From assembly GCA_950295325.1 (NCBI GenBank), contig OX485805.1, positions 29,809,501 through 29,873,500 of the forward strand: a stretch of 64,000 bases of DNA, given 5' to 3'. How positions within the stretch are numbered: the first letter of the stretch is position 1; each line of letters begins with the position of its first letter. Source of the DNA: Polytrichum commune (Eukaryota > Streptophyta > Polytrichopsida > Polytrichales > Polytrichaceae). The notes under the pieces are model-generated. The model did no database searches. It was not told the origin of the DNA and saw only the letters and a program-made list of their open reading frames with translations. Position numbers and translations under genes: made by a program. Positions 1 to 12,772 of this stretch are shown one piece after another.

Positions 1-2672
1 ATTTTGTTGGACGGCAACTTGATTCTATGGTTCATGTTATAGTGTTATAGAGCACACTTGAAGTCAACACTTATTCATACATTTCATATTGTAGATTAAT
101 TCGTGACGTTGCACATCTCGCACACATACTTGATAATGCCAAAGACCATTGGAGCATGGCTTAATCAAATTCTATGTCCAACATAACATCGTTGTGACGG
201 AGGCATTTTTTGAGATCATGCTATATGCACATGATTGTATTGTGGATACTATTAGGTAGGCAACTATTGAGGCAATTTGAGAGGTCATTGCAGTGTCACA
301 TGTGTGTAACACTTCCTACCTAGTTTCAAACAAAACAATATTGTAACGGATTTGTATAGCATAATTAAACACTAACGTTATGAACATCAAAACATTCAAA
401 CATTGACAGTAGAGTTACGTAAAGTGTACCCTAGTTTAGTTTGGTCTTAAGGCCGCCGTATGTTGGTGCTTGCGAGGTCCTTGTCCCACATCCTTGCCAC
501 TTCACTTTGGCCCTGCTAACAAATCCTTTGGAGCCGAATTTGGAGTTGAAACGAATTGAATGTGCATCAAAAGGCCCAAAACTTCTTGAGTGTGAGAGCT
601 GCAACTTCAATTTAAGTGACCTCACGTGTATTTCCAACTTCCCTAAAGCACGAATCTTCCCTTTGAAGTGTGCATTAGTTGTGGTTGAACTTTGAAAATG
701 AGTTGTCAAAAGCCGAAATTTGAGTTTTGAGTATTGAAATGTCACCTCAAAATTGTGATAATTCGAAAGGCCAACACCAAATTGTTCCTTTGAAGTGTCG
801 AAACTGCAAGATGACCGTAGAAAACCCATGTGGCAAAACACAATACACAATTTTGGTGCATTTCTAAACACAAAGGAGCCAAGGGGTTTTTATCGTCTAA
901 GTGCATGTTGAGTGGCACCAATCTACCAAGGAACCACCTGTGAGGGAATGGAATCATTGCCACGGGCAATGCTCGATAATAAATTTATTGAGTGGGAAAT
1001 GGTGGGGTGTGTGGGGATGTGGACACCTACCAAGGATGAGGTAGGTGTAGATATCCCATTTGGCCATGTGCATCATGGGAGCATATGGTAGGGGAATGAA
1101 GATTGGTTGGTCTACTTCGATGGAGATTGTCCTCTCAAGCTTTCGATATAAACATTCCCCTTTTCAGCCTCCGCGATGTGGAATGTGATTTATTTGGAGG
1201 AACTATTATGGATCACGAGGTTAAGATGCATGTTCCAATACGGTTTTTGACAATGACAATTTGTTTAATTGGGGAGGTATGGACACAATGGGCTTTGCAT
1301 GGTCTAGGGCAGCTTGGTGTCACCACAAGAAGCATCCTCCCCCCTACATCCATTAACAACTAGGATCGGTATCGCTAGGAGGAGGACTAGTGGGGGCATA
1401 ATCATTTATTGTCCCTGCCTTAGGCTCGCATTGGGGAACCCAACAATCTCTTGTGGACCATAGAAGTGCCATTAGTACAACCCAAAGCAATACGTGCCAA
1501 AATGTCACTATGTAGTGATGGAGAGAGCCACAAACGACATCATTTTGAAAGTAGTGAGGTCACTTGAACCAAAAACAACACTAGTGTATTGAATATCAAG
1601 ATCCTATACAAAAATGAATCAAATTCAACCTTACAACTAGCATAAATAGACTAGAAGAAGGATGGAATGAATTCAGGTAGGAAAACAAATCATGAAACTC
1701 ACATTAACATTGCCACTACCTTGGAGAATTGTTTGCTCTTACACAACTTCAAACCATTGGACAAACATTGAAATTCCATGCATCAAGGAAGGAAATGTGG
1801 CTTTGATTTAGCCAATTCTGGCAAATTAAGGTATAATTGTGATGGATTACAAGCAATTTGCACAAGAATGGTGTTGAAATTTAAGCTCAAAGTCATGATT
1901 GCTTCAGCATGTTACCTCGCAACCCATTGACTTGCATGCCAAAGGCCATCAACCCAACACGACCCACCCAATTGTAGCATCGGCCTACCTTAAACTAGGA
2001 GCGACCTTCATAATTTGGCTATGCGGCACCTTGGTCGGCTTTCCTGCTACACCTCAACCATGTGGAGGGCCATGCCTATGCGGCTGGCAAGCCTAATGGT
2101 CAAGTTGCACACCCAAACTAGCCATTACCCCCATAAAATGTTTTCACCTATGTGATTAATGGTAATTTATGCCTTGATTGGGATTCCGTCCATTTTTTGG
2201 CAATGGAACTCTAGCAAAAGCTTACTAATGTTATCACAACCTCAATTTGGATTTGCTAATTATCTCGTAGTACTCATTGAGTGTTTTATATCCTAAAAGA
2301 ATTGGTGTAGTCGTAAAAAATAACCATTTGAAGGTTGTCTACCTCAGGTTAGGTTAATTCATTGACAATGGTCTTGATTGCCAGTGAGGGTACAAATGTT
2401 TAATTGAGAATAAATTGTAGTAGGAAGCCATAGCCATAGTAAATCGACTTTAACCAGGTAAGTCAACTTAGGTGGAATATTTCATGATGAAAGTGAAGGA
2501 CAATGGTATTAATATCGAAAGTGATGCTAAGGACATAACATTACTCAACGATGTGGGCCCTTGGAATATAACAATGGGATGATGGGAGCTCACTTTGAAT
2601 TTGAGTCTCCCTACACGTATTTCTAAGCATCCCACTCTTAATATTCAAAGGGCCCTCATTCCAAGCATTGAG
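1..2672. other. Intergenic, no gene recognised
   Basis: AT-rich DNA with scattered short open frames on both strands (longest 146 codons at 431-871) that show no recognisable domain or gene structure. No repeat shared with the rest of the window was noticed. Confidence 0.6.
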
Positions 2673-2683
2673 TGTTGTGTAAT

Positions 2684-2832
2684 GTCTCAATGAAGAGGTT
2701 GGCGGTTCGAATCCCGGCTGTGAAATCTCCTCTCTACTTGACGGAAAACTTGTCAGGTGGTCAACCGCCTCCTGTGCTTTGGCGTTGGCCTGTAGGCCTT
2801 CTGTCTCAAAAATAATAAAAAATAATAAAAAA
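2684..2832 (+). mobile_element. tRNA-derived SINE, short form
   Basis: 149 bp flanked by the 11-bp direct repeat TGTTGTGTAAT (2673-2683 and 2833-2843). The head GTCTCAATGAAGAGG resembles a Pol III A box and GGTTCGAATCC at 2704-2714 is a perfect B box; their close spacing suggests loss of the anticodon arm. The tail is AATAATAAAA-rich. The target duplication, internal promoter and A-rich tail together define a retroposed SINE. Confidence 0.8.
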
Positions 2833-5742
2833 TGTTGTGTAATATTATGGAGAACCAAAAGAAAGAACATCCGTAAAGTCACCCAAGTCTTATGAGGCTA
2901 AACTTTTGTGCTCAATGAGTAGTGTCGAACTATTTAAAACCATATGTTTAACTTGCCATGTTAGGATGGGTGGATCAAACTAGCCATGCATTGGCCAATC
3001 TAGAATTTAGGAAGATAGATCCCACGGCCATACCCTATTTTAGATCATGAAATTCCTTCAAAGAAATCGGGATTGCAAGAAGACTCGGTTCATGGAGTCT
3101 CACCCAACTTTCAAAATCGGACAATGACATACCATGAGCTAACAAGCTCGACTTGATAGAAAAATCTCTCAAAGATAGATCAACATCCCTCCTTCCATCT
3201 GCGAGGAAATTTCCAGATAACCCTATTTCATTTTAAGAATGTCCACTACATTATCATTTAGGTTCCATGCTCGTTTTGGATCATCTACAAATAATAATAA
3301 AACCTATAAACTTTCATGACTTGTTTGTACATGTTTCAAATAAGGCTTACGTTCATGCGTTGCGATCCGCCTGTCAAATCACTAACAATACCAACAGTCC
3401 TTAAATAGCATCCATGCTAAGCACCTTGCTCCTAAAATCTCACCTCGATCAACTGTAGTGAAGGTTCTTCGAGGCCGCCTTTGCCAATTACAAGTCCTTG
3501 TGAAGGTACTTCACATATTGATGGATGGTTTTGCAAAAGTGGCTTTGGAGACCCAACGAAGGTGGCCGGAGGTTGCCTTAGGCCAATCTAGGGAGCTCAC
3601 GCCATTGAAAACTTCCCATTGGCTTCCTCAAAGCCAACGAGAAGTCTCATGTGGAGGCCACACACATTTGAAAACGCGAGTTCCAAAATGGAAAGTGGTG
3701 GGTCAAGGTAAAACTCTTAAAGGGACGGGTTTAAAGTCAAAGGAATTCCAAGAAATAAACCACTACATGTTGAGAAGGATTTTTTGTTCTAATTGATCAT
3801 GACTTGGTGAACGTGTCATTTGTACAGTTATATCCATCATTGGAGATGTTGACGATTTATAAAGATGGTGAATCGGGGTGGATATTTTAAGTAGTTAGTA
3901 GGGAGATTTTAGCAAGTGTATTTAGGGGCTAGCATATTATCTATGTTTTGCGATGGTGTGCATATATATGGACAATTGTTTGGTGAAGTCGCAAATAAGA
4001 ACAACATAGCAAAAAGATCTCATGCAAATGCGCTGAACCCTTTTGTGTATGCAAATACATGCCTTGTTCATAGCCCATACAAAACTCATTGAAAATCTTT
4101 AGGGGTTGGGTGGACATTTGTGTGAGCTTGAATCCTTCTTGTGGGAGATCTTTGACGGTCATAGGTTTTTTGAGGTACTTGCAAATGTGTGTGGAGGAGA
4201 TAGCGAACATACAATTATACCAATTTGGAGATTATGGAATTTGCTATAAATTATGAACAAAATATTTTGTTTTTACCCATGAATTAGTAAGTACTCCCTT
4301 TCCAATAATGTTTTTGTAATTTATAGGATACTTCCTACTAGTCCCAGGTTGAGTTGCATGTTGCGTGTTTTGGGCATTCATTCACCTCAAATAGACAATA
4401 TGAGGATTTGTGCAATTGGTGGGTGCATCCACCTTCAAATTCAGTTATATGTCTTCATGAAATTAGTTGCATGGAGGAGCCCATTCAGCCACAATAGGTT
4501 GAAGATGATTTTTGAAGGTGAGTGTCAAACCAAAACCTAACAACCTCCGAGAGGATTATGATATTAAAATGTGGTATAATCGATTGAGTAGGTTCAATCA
4601 CTAGGGAAATTTTGCAGTGGATGTATAAATGACAAGACATTAGATTTAGAAACATGTTACACAACATGATGACCGTAGTTTGTAAATCACTTCCCTGTCT
4701 CACTTCTACACTTTTCAAAATGTTATTGTTTATCAAGTAATGACCCATGACCAAAGAGTCTATCCTATCTCATGTCCTGCTAGAAAATCATGACGCTTTC
4801 AACCTCTCTATAGGATAGAGGAGAGAAAAATTCACAAAGGTTGCATTTATGAAAAAAATGTATCGTCTTTGTATCCCAAAGGCTCTCCAAAAGTCATAAT
4901 TACCTTTCAAACTTTTTGGTCTTTTTGGATTCAAATTGCAACCAATTTGTCTTCAAAACATGTGTATGAATCCTATTTACATTGAAATTAAGTACGTGTT
5001 GTTTTTGGATTAAAATCTTATAGTATAGTGAGCGAACCAAAACATGCAGCCGCAATAATGTTTAGTTAAACAAAGCATACATATTTTGGTTACATATGTC
5101 ACACACATATACACACATATACATACATAGATACAGATACAAAAATTAACGTGTGATAAGATGTGGATCTAAGAACAAACACCAAGAAGCTTACAAGACA
5201 CATGCTTACAAGACATGCATGCTAAAGGCTTGCTAATTATTAGAGTTGTCCTATACTGAAACTAGAGTGAATTTGGTAGGCCACTTTACACAACGAACTC
5301 CTTACCAAAACCGAAAGTGTAAAGTGACATGCCCTACTAAAGTTATAAGAACATTGAATTTTGTATTGGTGAACAAATAACGGGCCCACATACCCATTAT
5401 TGTGAACTTATGGTGGATTGGAATTTTGGAGGGTTCTCTACCAAGGAAGGTGAGTTCCATGTACCTCAAAAGCCCTATATATATGGTCAACATTGAGCAA
5501 AGTCTAGTGCAATTCGAGGAAAGAGAGAAGACTTGTGCAACCCGTGGTGACTCGTCTCACAAGTTGTAGCCCTTGACATCGCCGGAAAAAGTAATGGCCA
5601 AACAATATTTATATTATTCTTTTGGAACCATTCTCCCATGTCTCGAGAACATTTGACAACATTGATTGCAAAGATCATGGATTCTAAGTTCACTTAACAT
5701 ACATGAGCATGCCATGTTGACATCATCATGATCATCATGCAT

Positions 5743-5784
5743 GACAACAAACAAACAAACAAACAAACAAACAAACAAACAAGG
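5743..5784. repeat. (AAAC)n microsatellite
   Basis: About ten consecutive AAAC units. Confidence 0.9.
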
Positions 5785-6399
5785 AACAAACTTCTCTATG
5801 GCAAGTTTATTAACACATCATGCGAGTCATGGCCATGCAATTGATGATCATGACATTAATAAGCCTCCATTTCAAGTTACATGGGCTTTTCAGTATAATG
5901 TTCGAATCGTGCCAATCTCGGGGGGTTCACTGGCGAAAAATCGTGGAACAACATGCGATAAAAAATAAGGTCTAATATATTCATTGTAGATAAATTTTGT
6001 AAAAAACTTACATATAATATAGGGGGTTTTAAAATAGTGAAAAAGGATTACATGTAAAATACCATCACACCTTATTTTGAAAAATACCATACCTTATAAT
6101 CTTTTTTGCAAGGTAAATAGCCCCCCAATAAATAGGTCCCGAACACATGTGTATGCAAAATATAAGAGGGAATGAACCCCCTGAGGTGCCAATCTAATTT
6201 TCCATCGCCTATGTTTAGGTTCAATGTTGAATGTTGAAGGGGTTCATGTCAATGACACTTGTTTACTAAAGACCCCAATCAACCCTACATCTCAATTATT
6301 TAGAAATTATATTAATTATAGTATTTGAATCAAGAGATAGAGGTTATCAACCTCTTATCCACATGTGAAAGAAAGTACCAAAACATGTTGACACCAATG

Positions 6400-6840
6400 T
6401 TGTTGTGGTTCATTGTAATATGGGCTATATTTTACTTGTATTTTTTTCTTGTAAATTCATTACAATTTTCACATGCATGATGGGCTGGTATATAGGTGAA
6501 TGTATGGTATCAATAATTAACATCAATAATGCTATCGAAGAACCTACATGTGGGTATCAAAGTACCAATCAAATAGTGATATTTGATGGGCATGTCAAGG
6601 TGAGAGAATCTTTGTGTACCTGAGTTATTATTTGGGTCAAATCCATTCTAAACCATATTGATATAAGAGCGATTTACCTAAGCATGGAAGTTCTTACATG
6701 GTATACGGACCAAAATGTTATCAAAACAAAAATATTGTTATTTTTCCATACCCTACTGCCATCAAAAAGAGTGAAATCCTTGTTATAGATACCCAACTAG
6801 TCTTCAAAAAAACGATATTAGTCCAACATTGGTTGACACT
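6400..6840 (+). repeat. Dispersed repeat, copy 1 (related to 38340-39140)
   Basis: GTATGGTATCAATAATTAAC, GAAGAACCTACATG, GTGAGAGAATCTTTGTGTAC, TTATTATTTGGGTCAA and TTCTTACATGGTATACGGAC all recur in order in the second copy. Short open frames in both copies do not match a family I know. Decay through many small indels suggests an old transposon fragment. Confidence 0.65.
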
Positions 6841-9599
6841 TTGACTAAGGCAAAGGATATGTCCCCATATGACCTCTAGCCCATTCTAATTCTTTATTCA
6901 ATTGATTGTGAGCTTGCACAAATTTGACAACCAAGCTGCAACCAAGTAAATATAACAAAACCAAAATAATTCAATTTTTTTTCCATGTCTTCCTATTCTC
7001 TCTTCCTTTGTCCCTTTTCCTTTCCACCTTATGCCTGCCTCGGGTCTCCATTGTCTTCATGTCCATTGTGTTCATTGAAGCTCTAGTAAGTAAAGGTATG
7101 CAAAAAACAATAATATAATGAAGAATATAGAATTCATGATTATAGTCATCAAAGATATCAACTAACACTTCACCTTCACTTCCAATAACACATCACCTCC
7201 AATTAAAAGTTTGCCCACCAATAGCGGTATGTTGGCAAGCAATGTCGTGTAATGTGGGAGCAAACCCTCCATACTTAGAAGCCCATGAGACTCCGCCATG
7301 CCCACAAGGCCACATGGGTCATGCAAATTTTAAGGTCTCAATCACCATATTTGCCTTGTTTAGCTATAATAAGGAGGTTTATTTAACCCCCAATGTCCTA
7401 TGCGACCATCAAATTGGTGTGAACAATTTGTTTTCTTTGAACACTAGTTCGGGTGGTTTCTAGACTATTTCAACTACTCCTCTTGTTCATGTTCAGGTAT
7501 GCAATGTGTTGTCGCATGGATAATTTTGATTCAAAAAAATTAGCTATTTTTGGACTAATTCAAATATGGAAGTGTGCTCTCAATGGTTTATAATGGAAAC
7601 GCTCTACGAATGCATGCTTGACATTTGTCACCTTTGAGGTTAAAGGGCAACATATCCTAGACTTTTTTTTAATTCCTATTGCATGGCACTCAAACACAAC
7701 ATATCCTAAACATATATTGTTGGAATTTCTATTTGGACATGTGTGGGTGGGTATAAATCCATGTGGACTGTGTGCAATTGTGCCTCAAATTGCAAAGCTT
7801 TCCAAACATTCACAAAATAATGGTTTCATGATTTGAGAACTAAATTGTGTGAGTATATTATCCTTCTTTTGAATGAGTGCAACATTTTGTCATTTGATGA
7901 TAATTTGAGTGGAGGTTTGATTAAAAGAAACTGAACCCTAATTTATTTTCTAAATTGGTGCCCCTCAAGATCACTATTGACAATTCCTATTAATATATCC
8001 TACATAACATAACTTCAATGTTAAAAAAATTAACCGTGAATAGTCACCTCTAACTTGCAAAAATTTACACGGTTGGATTTGTCAAAGGACCTTGGGTCTT
8101 TATCTACGGTCGTTGAAGTTCAGGTCACATTTTTTAGGGAAATTTGAGGGAAATTTGGCGTGAGAGGTTAGGGGTTAATTATAATATGCCCACACTCAGA
8201 GAGTGAAGTCTCATATGGAGTTAGGACAAAGTTGAAACAAGCCAAGAAAGGCAAATGCAAGGAGGATCTCGTGGTGAACAAGAGAGATGGCATGTGAAAG
8301 GTAAAATGGGTTAAAGAAGTTGAAGGTCAAGGGTTCATTTGCAAGAGGGGAAGCACTTGGTTGTTGAAACTATGTGAGAGGGAAGTGGAAGAGATAGAAT
8401 GAAACATGTGATTAAGTTTGTGATTATAGTTGTGAGAAAGACTATAGTATTATTAGTGAGTTTGTAGAAAGTTGAGTTGTATGAACCCTCTTACCAACTA
8501 AAGATGATGAGAATAAAATTAGAATTAGTTGAGTAATGTGGGCATGATAGATTGAGAGTCATCGCATGTAGTGATGATAGGACAAACTTTGGTTTATCAA
8601 GAACTGTTAAGCACGAGTTATCCTAGGGTTAAGCAAGAATAGTAGATTAATACCTAGTATAGGAATTATGATCTATGAGAGTGAAGTGTTAGTTATTCTT
8701 ATTAACTATGGTCTTGTTTATTGCCCCGGTTGTTGTTGATACAGGTTGTGTAGGCCAATCAAGACTATAGGTTGACCTTGGTTTTAGTTATTAATTGCAA
8801 AGTTGTGCGTACCATAGTTCTTTCTACACTCCAACACTATTTAACTATGTTTATAACCTAATATTTCGAATTTTTATTTTAAAAAACCAAAAAAAAGTAA
8901 TATGAAAAAGGGTATCCTTTAAATCTGGGATTGTCAAACCTAAAAAGGAAATTATAATTATTGATTGCCTACAAGTATCAAAAGTGGTAAAGGTAATGCG
9001 GTGATAGTTAAATATTGGAAGCAAAGAATAAACAATTTGTCTTGCATTGGCATTAACCTTGACTAATTAATGACGGAACTTATGATTTTGAAGATGCATT
9101 AGTCAATGATTACAAAGACAATTGTTACACTCAAAAGGTTGTGGTTACCAAATACTATTTATACTTTACAATTAGGGAATGAGAACCTATACACCACAAT
9201 CAAAAGACAAGACAAAATGAGATATTGAAAATGAGGTCATGAGATGAACCCTACAGAGAAATAGAAGCGAAAGACATGTGAATTGTGTTTTTAGAACAAC
9301 CTATTTGTTTAATTAATGAATTGCAATGTGACAGATGCATGTAAGAGACACCATGTTCTACAAGTTTGACTAAAATGTATACAAATGACACTTGACATTA
9401 GTATGCTCAAGAATATCTTCCTCTTGCATATTGAAATGTAAATACATGACACTTGCAAGTAATATACTCAATAACATAATGTAATTTTTTTTCACTTGAA
9501 AATTTGCTTATGTTGGCCTATAATATTATATTGGCAATTAGCGGACGTGACACTTTAAGACCTCTAGACATTTAGGTTAAGCCCTTTATAAAGAACGAA

Positions 9600-9637
9600 T
9601 GTGACACTAAATACCATAAACGGTATTTAGTGTCACA
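9600..9637. repeat. Perfect 16-bp stem palindrome
   Basis: TGTGACACTAAATACC, a 6-base spacer, then GGTATTTAGTGTCACA. The arm sequence matches the terminal motif of family C (TTTAGTGT...CAC), so this may be a tail-to-tail remnant of two element ends. Confidence 0.85.
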
Positions 9638-10046
9638 TGATTAGGTCATGAATTGAGAGATAACAAAAAAATGAAGTCAATGCTCAACACTATCCACTTT
9701 CGGTTGACCGTTGACATATGTAACCACTTTGAATTCCAAAGACATGTTTGACTTTCCTGCACCGTATATGAATCTCAATGAACTCAATTGCATTGACCTC
9801 TTTTCATGTTTGCTGTATGCTGTACGTTACATGTTTTTGTGAATTGTTTGGAGAACAAAGTTTTCATAGCAGGTACTTGTACCTCTAACCCTAAATGGTG
9901 TTCAACTTCCCAAAGAAGATTTGTTGGCAAGGCATTCACTCAGCCAATTCTAGTAGTGTTTGGATTACGACCGCAAAGTTATAAATACAATAAGGTATGA
10001 AATTTGGAAAATGGTGAAAATAAGCTAATTTGGCCAAAAAGAGTTC

Positions 10047-10145
10047 ATAACATTATTCAGATCCATAACAATGTTGTGTGGGATTGACAATATTCTCTGG
10101 AATGTTCATGTATATTCCCCACATTCAAACTCGTGTGTTATGTTA
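10047..10145. mobile_element. Family D, partial copy
   Basis: Reads CATAACATTATTCAGATCC, then GGGATTGACAATATTCTCTG and ATGTTCATGTATATTCCCCA, matching the left half of the 60244-60384 copy. Confidence 0.55.
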
Positions 10146-10599
10146 TGTTATGTTGGCTTGAGATACGTGCCGAATTTTTGAGGGATGGAGTTGAGGAAAT
10201 GATGAGGAATGCAAGGTGTTTCGTAATTTATTCTTTCTAAATAATTAGTTACATTTGCCCAAAGAGGCAAGTAAGTCAAACCCCCTACTTGTGCAACAAA
10301 GTCTCCCTAAACTGAGCATCAAAATATCATACCATGGATACAATTGCACACAAAATAATTAACTCAATGTCACCTGAAAGTGAATTGGTGTGTGTGACCT
10401 ATCATTGTATCCCACCTAGCATTGCATCCTTTTTGGGAGCCACCACTTTTATAGTTAGCCATTATGGGTCCACAAGAATCATTTTACTCCTAGTTTGGTA
10501 CACCAATAGTGGTCATTCACCCTTTTCTGGTTTTTCAACCTTATAGAATTCAATAGTTCATCACATATTCCACATAATCCATGGATGCACCCCAAAAAT

Positions 10600-11140
10600 C
10601 AAGGGCACTTTCCACATGGACCACGAGCCTTGACCATGGGAATCTAAGGGCCCTTGAAAACTATCCAAAGGCTGTAATATAGGAAACAAAAATCCAATTT
10701 TGCAATTGATGGGCCCTCAAGCTTTGTGTAAAGTGAAAGTGGACCATGTTGGAGGACATGCATATTTTATGGATAGTCTAAGAGTAGTAGGTAGAGTAAG
10801 GAAACCTCACCATGGCATTATAATATGTTTGGGAACCGATGGCAATTTACTTGCTTGCCATGGCCCCTACTTTTTTGTGTTGGATCCACCTCGTTTTGTT
10901 GAGCCTAAAGCAACATGAAACATGAAACATTATTCACGTTTTGTTGACCATGAAACATTATTCACTCGGTGCCATGTAGGATGCCATGTAGATTTTTCAT
11001 TCATTTGAATATCTCTGGTCCATGAGGCCTTCATGGTCTAGTGTGAAGTGAACTTGGACTATCTCCGACTTCTCGACCAATTACATAATTTTATATTACG
11101 GGTCAAGGGCCCTCAAGCTCCCATGTGTACAATGACCCTC
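10600..11140 (+). mobile_element. Degenerate family A relative
   Basis: Starts GGGCACTTTCCACATGGACC and runs through AGTGTGAAGTGAACTTGGAC, CGACCAATTACA to a worn end (CCCATGTGTACAATGACCC). It matches the longer relative at 24629-25714 better than the short copies. No target duplication remains. Confidence 0.55.
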
Positions 11141-11188
11141 ATAATTCACCGAAAATGGGTAAAAATTTCCATTTTTATAATGAATGCA

Positions 11189-11215
11189 CACATGCACACA
11201 CACACACACACACAC
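11189..11215. repeat. (CA)n microsatellite
   Basis: Short CA run between two ACATG motifs, just after the degenerate family A relative. Confidence 0.85.
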
Positions 11216-11358
11216 ATGGATTGATAAAAGTGATCTCATGCATAATAAAGTTGTATGCTAATTATCGGTGTTAGGAGGTGAAGATCGGCAATTTCATAAA
11301 ACATGGTGTGATACAGGTCTGACATCGTTGTTGGGCTTACTAAATTAAGGTGAAATTA

Positions 11359-11858
11359 GGGCCACTTCACACATGAGACTGAGAGCCCGTGACCAATACA
11401 CTTCAAGCACTCTTATTGGTGGAATAGCCGGAGCCGGTCCAAGTCCGCTTCACACTACGCTTGAGGGACCAATGGAGTATGTGAATGCAAGATGGACGTA
11501 AAAGTCTATGTGGATTCCTACGTGGCATCGAATGGATCATGTTTCATGGGTCACTTGGATTATTTTCAAAAACCACCTCTTGGAGGTAGGCCTATCACAA
11601 AACCGGGAGACCACAACACTCCAAACACTCACAACCGTTGATTTACTCTATTTTATCATGTGTGAGGACAAGCATGAATAGACATTCATTGAAATAGCAT
11701 TTGGTTGAGGGACCGGTCACATATGACTTCACACTACACTTGAGGGTCCGTGACCACACCACATGATTTTGGAGGTGTGTTGGATGGCCCCAGGACACTT
11801 CCTTTTGGGCTCTCGCAATTTCATGGTCCTGGCTCTTGGCTCATGTGCAAAGTGGCCT
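11359..11858 (+). mobile_element. MITE family A, copy 1 (PIF/Harbinger-like)
   Basis: 500 bp. Begins GGGCCACTTCACACATGAG and ends CTCATGTGCAAAGTGGCCT, flanked by TTA on both sides (11356-11358, 11859-11861). The terminal inverted repeat and 3-bp TTA/TAA target duplication are hallmarks of PIF/Harbinger MITEs. Interior motifs such as GCACTCTTATTGGTGGA and GGAGGTAGGCC recur in all copies. Confidence 0.85.
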
Positions 11859-11861
11859 TTA

Positions 11862-11927
11862 GGACACTTCCTTTTGGGCTCTCACAATTTCATGGTCACG
11901 GCTCTTGGCTTGTGTGTGAAGTGGCCT
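11862..11927 (+). repeat. Extra copy of the family A right end
   Basis: Immediately after the 3' TTA, the last 66 bp of the element are repeated (GGACACTTCCTTTTGGGCTC through TTGTGTGTGAAGTGGCCT). This second end is closer to the family consensus than the end flanked by the target duplication. Confidence 0.8.
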
Positions 11928-11982
11928 TGAGATCCATTCCCCTTGGCTAAATTTGCTAGTTTCATAGCGATTCAAGTCCTCA

Positions 11983-12210
11983 CCAGTGATCGGGGAGATT
12001 TTTGGGCATAATCGGTTGAAATCCTAGTGTTTGCAAGTTCAACCGGTTACATGTTGACATCCTCCAGTTTTCCTTTATTAAAATGGGGTATATTTTATAC
12101 ATTCCTCTAAAATGATAGGTAATTTTCCTGCAGTTTTGAACTTCAACCAGTCATTTCTCAAACTCAACCAGTTCATTTGTAACTAACTGCCGGTTCTCCC
12201 CGATCATTGG
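11983..12210. mobile_element. MITE family B, copy 1
   Basis: 228 bp bounded by CCAGTGATCGGGGAG and CTCCCCGATCATTGG, with TCCTCA repeated on both sides (11977-11982, 12211-12216). The interior carries AACCGGTTACATGTTG, AAATGATAGGT and ACTGCCGGTTCTC. It lies beside family A copy 1. Confidence 0.75.
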
Positions 12211-12383
12211 TCCTCATGTAGGATCACAAGCGGCCCGAGTGTCCAAGGGTTTGGGCATTCGGGCAGGCACCAATGCCAACTTCAGTGTAGGGTTGTAGGC
12301 TCTTCTGTTAATAGCAAGAGGGGTGCATTTATTGTAAGAACTAGGAACCACGTTTGTGTGTGACCATGAAATTGATGCTCTTA

Positions 12384-12772
12384 GGGCATCACCACCCATC
12401 CTCAAAAACGGATGACCTCAACTTATATTGTGAGAGGCGGCTTGCAAAAGTGTCCCACCCATCCTGCAAAATGGATGATTTGTTGGTAGGGCCGGCTTGG
12501 AAGTTGAGGTTGGCTTGCAAATTGGGGTCATTTTGGGGGTCGGAGCTCCGCCCCCAAAACAAAAAAGGAGCCCCCCTAAACAACAAAGGACAAACTCCAT
12601 ATTCCTCTCCGATTTCCAAGGTGCCAATGAGATTCATCTTGCTTTTGTTTCTTCCTTGTTTTATCACCTTATATACAAGTCATGGGTGGGACACATGGCT
12701 TGCAAACCGGATGACTTGAACTTATTGTGAGGATGATCCACCCTGCATTTTGTGGGATGGGTGGTGATGCTC
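12384..12772. mobile_element. MITE with TTA target duplication, 389 bp
   Basis: Ends GGGCATCACCACCCATCC and GGATGGGTGGTGATGCTC are near-perfect inverted repeats, flanked by TTA on both sides (12381-12383, 12773-12775). The features fit PIF/Harbinger (Tourist-like). Overlapping open frames inside (12354-12730) are non-conserved and ignored. Confidence 0.8.

Larger units (their letters stand above)
2844..9599. other. Intergenic, mostly anonymous AT-rich sequence
   Basis: Contains the AAAC microsatellite and dispersed repeat copy 1 (6400-6840). The open frame at 3458-3796 has protein-like length but no recognisable motif. Nothing else could be supported. Confidence 0.55.

Noticed and set aside
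431-871. 146-codon open frame on the minus strand with a shorter one opposite.
   Set aside because: It has no recognisable domain and no start context or splice signals that would support a gene; compatible with chance.
12354-12730. Overlapping frames on both strands (up to 121 codons).
   Set aside because: They fall inside a non-coding MITE and are products of its inverted-repeat composition.
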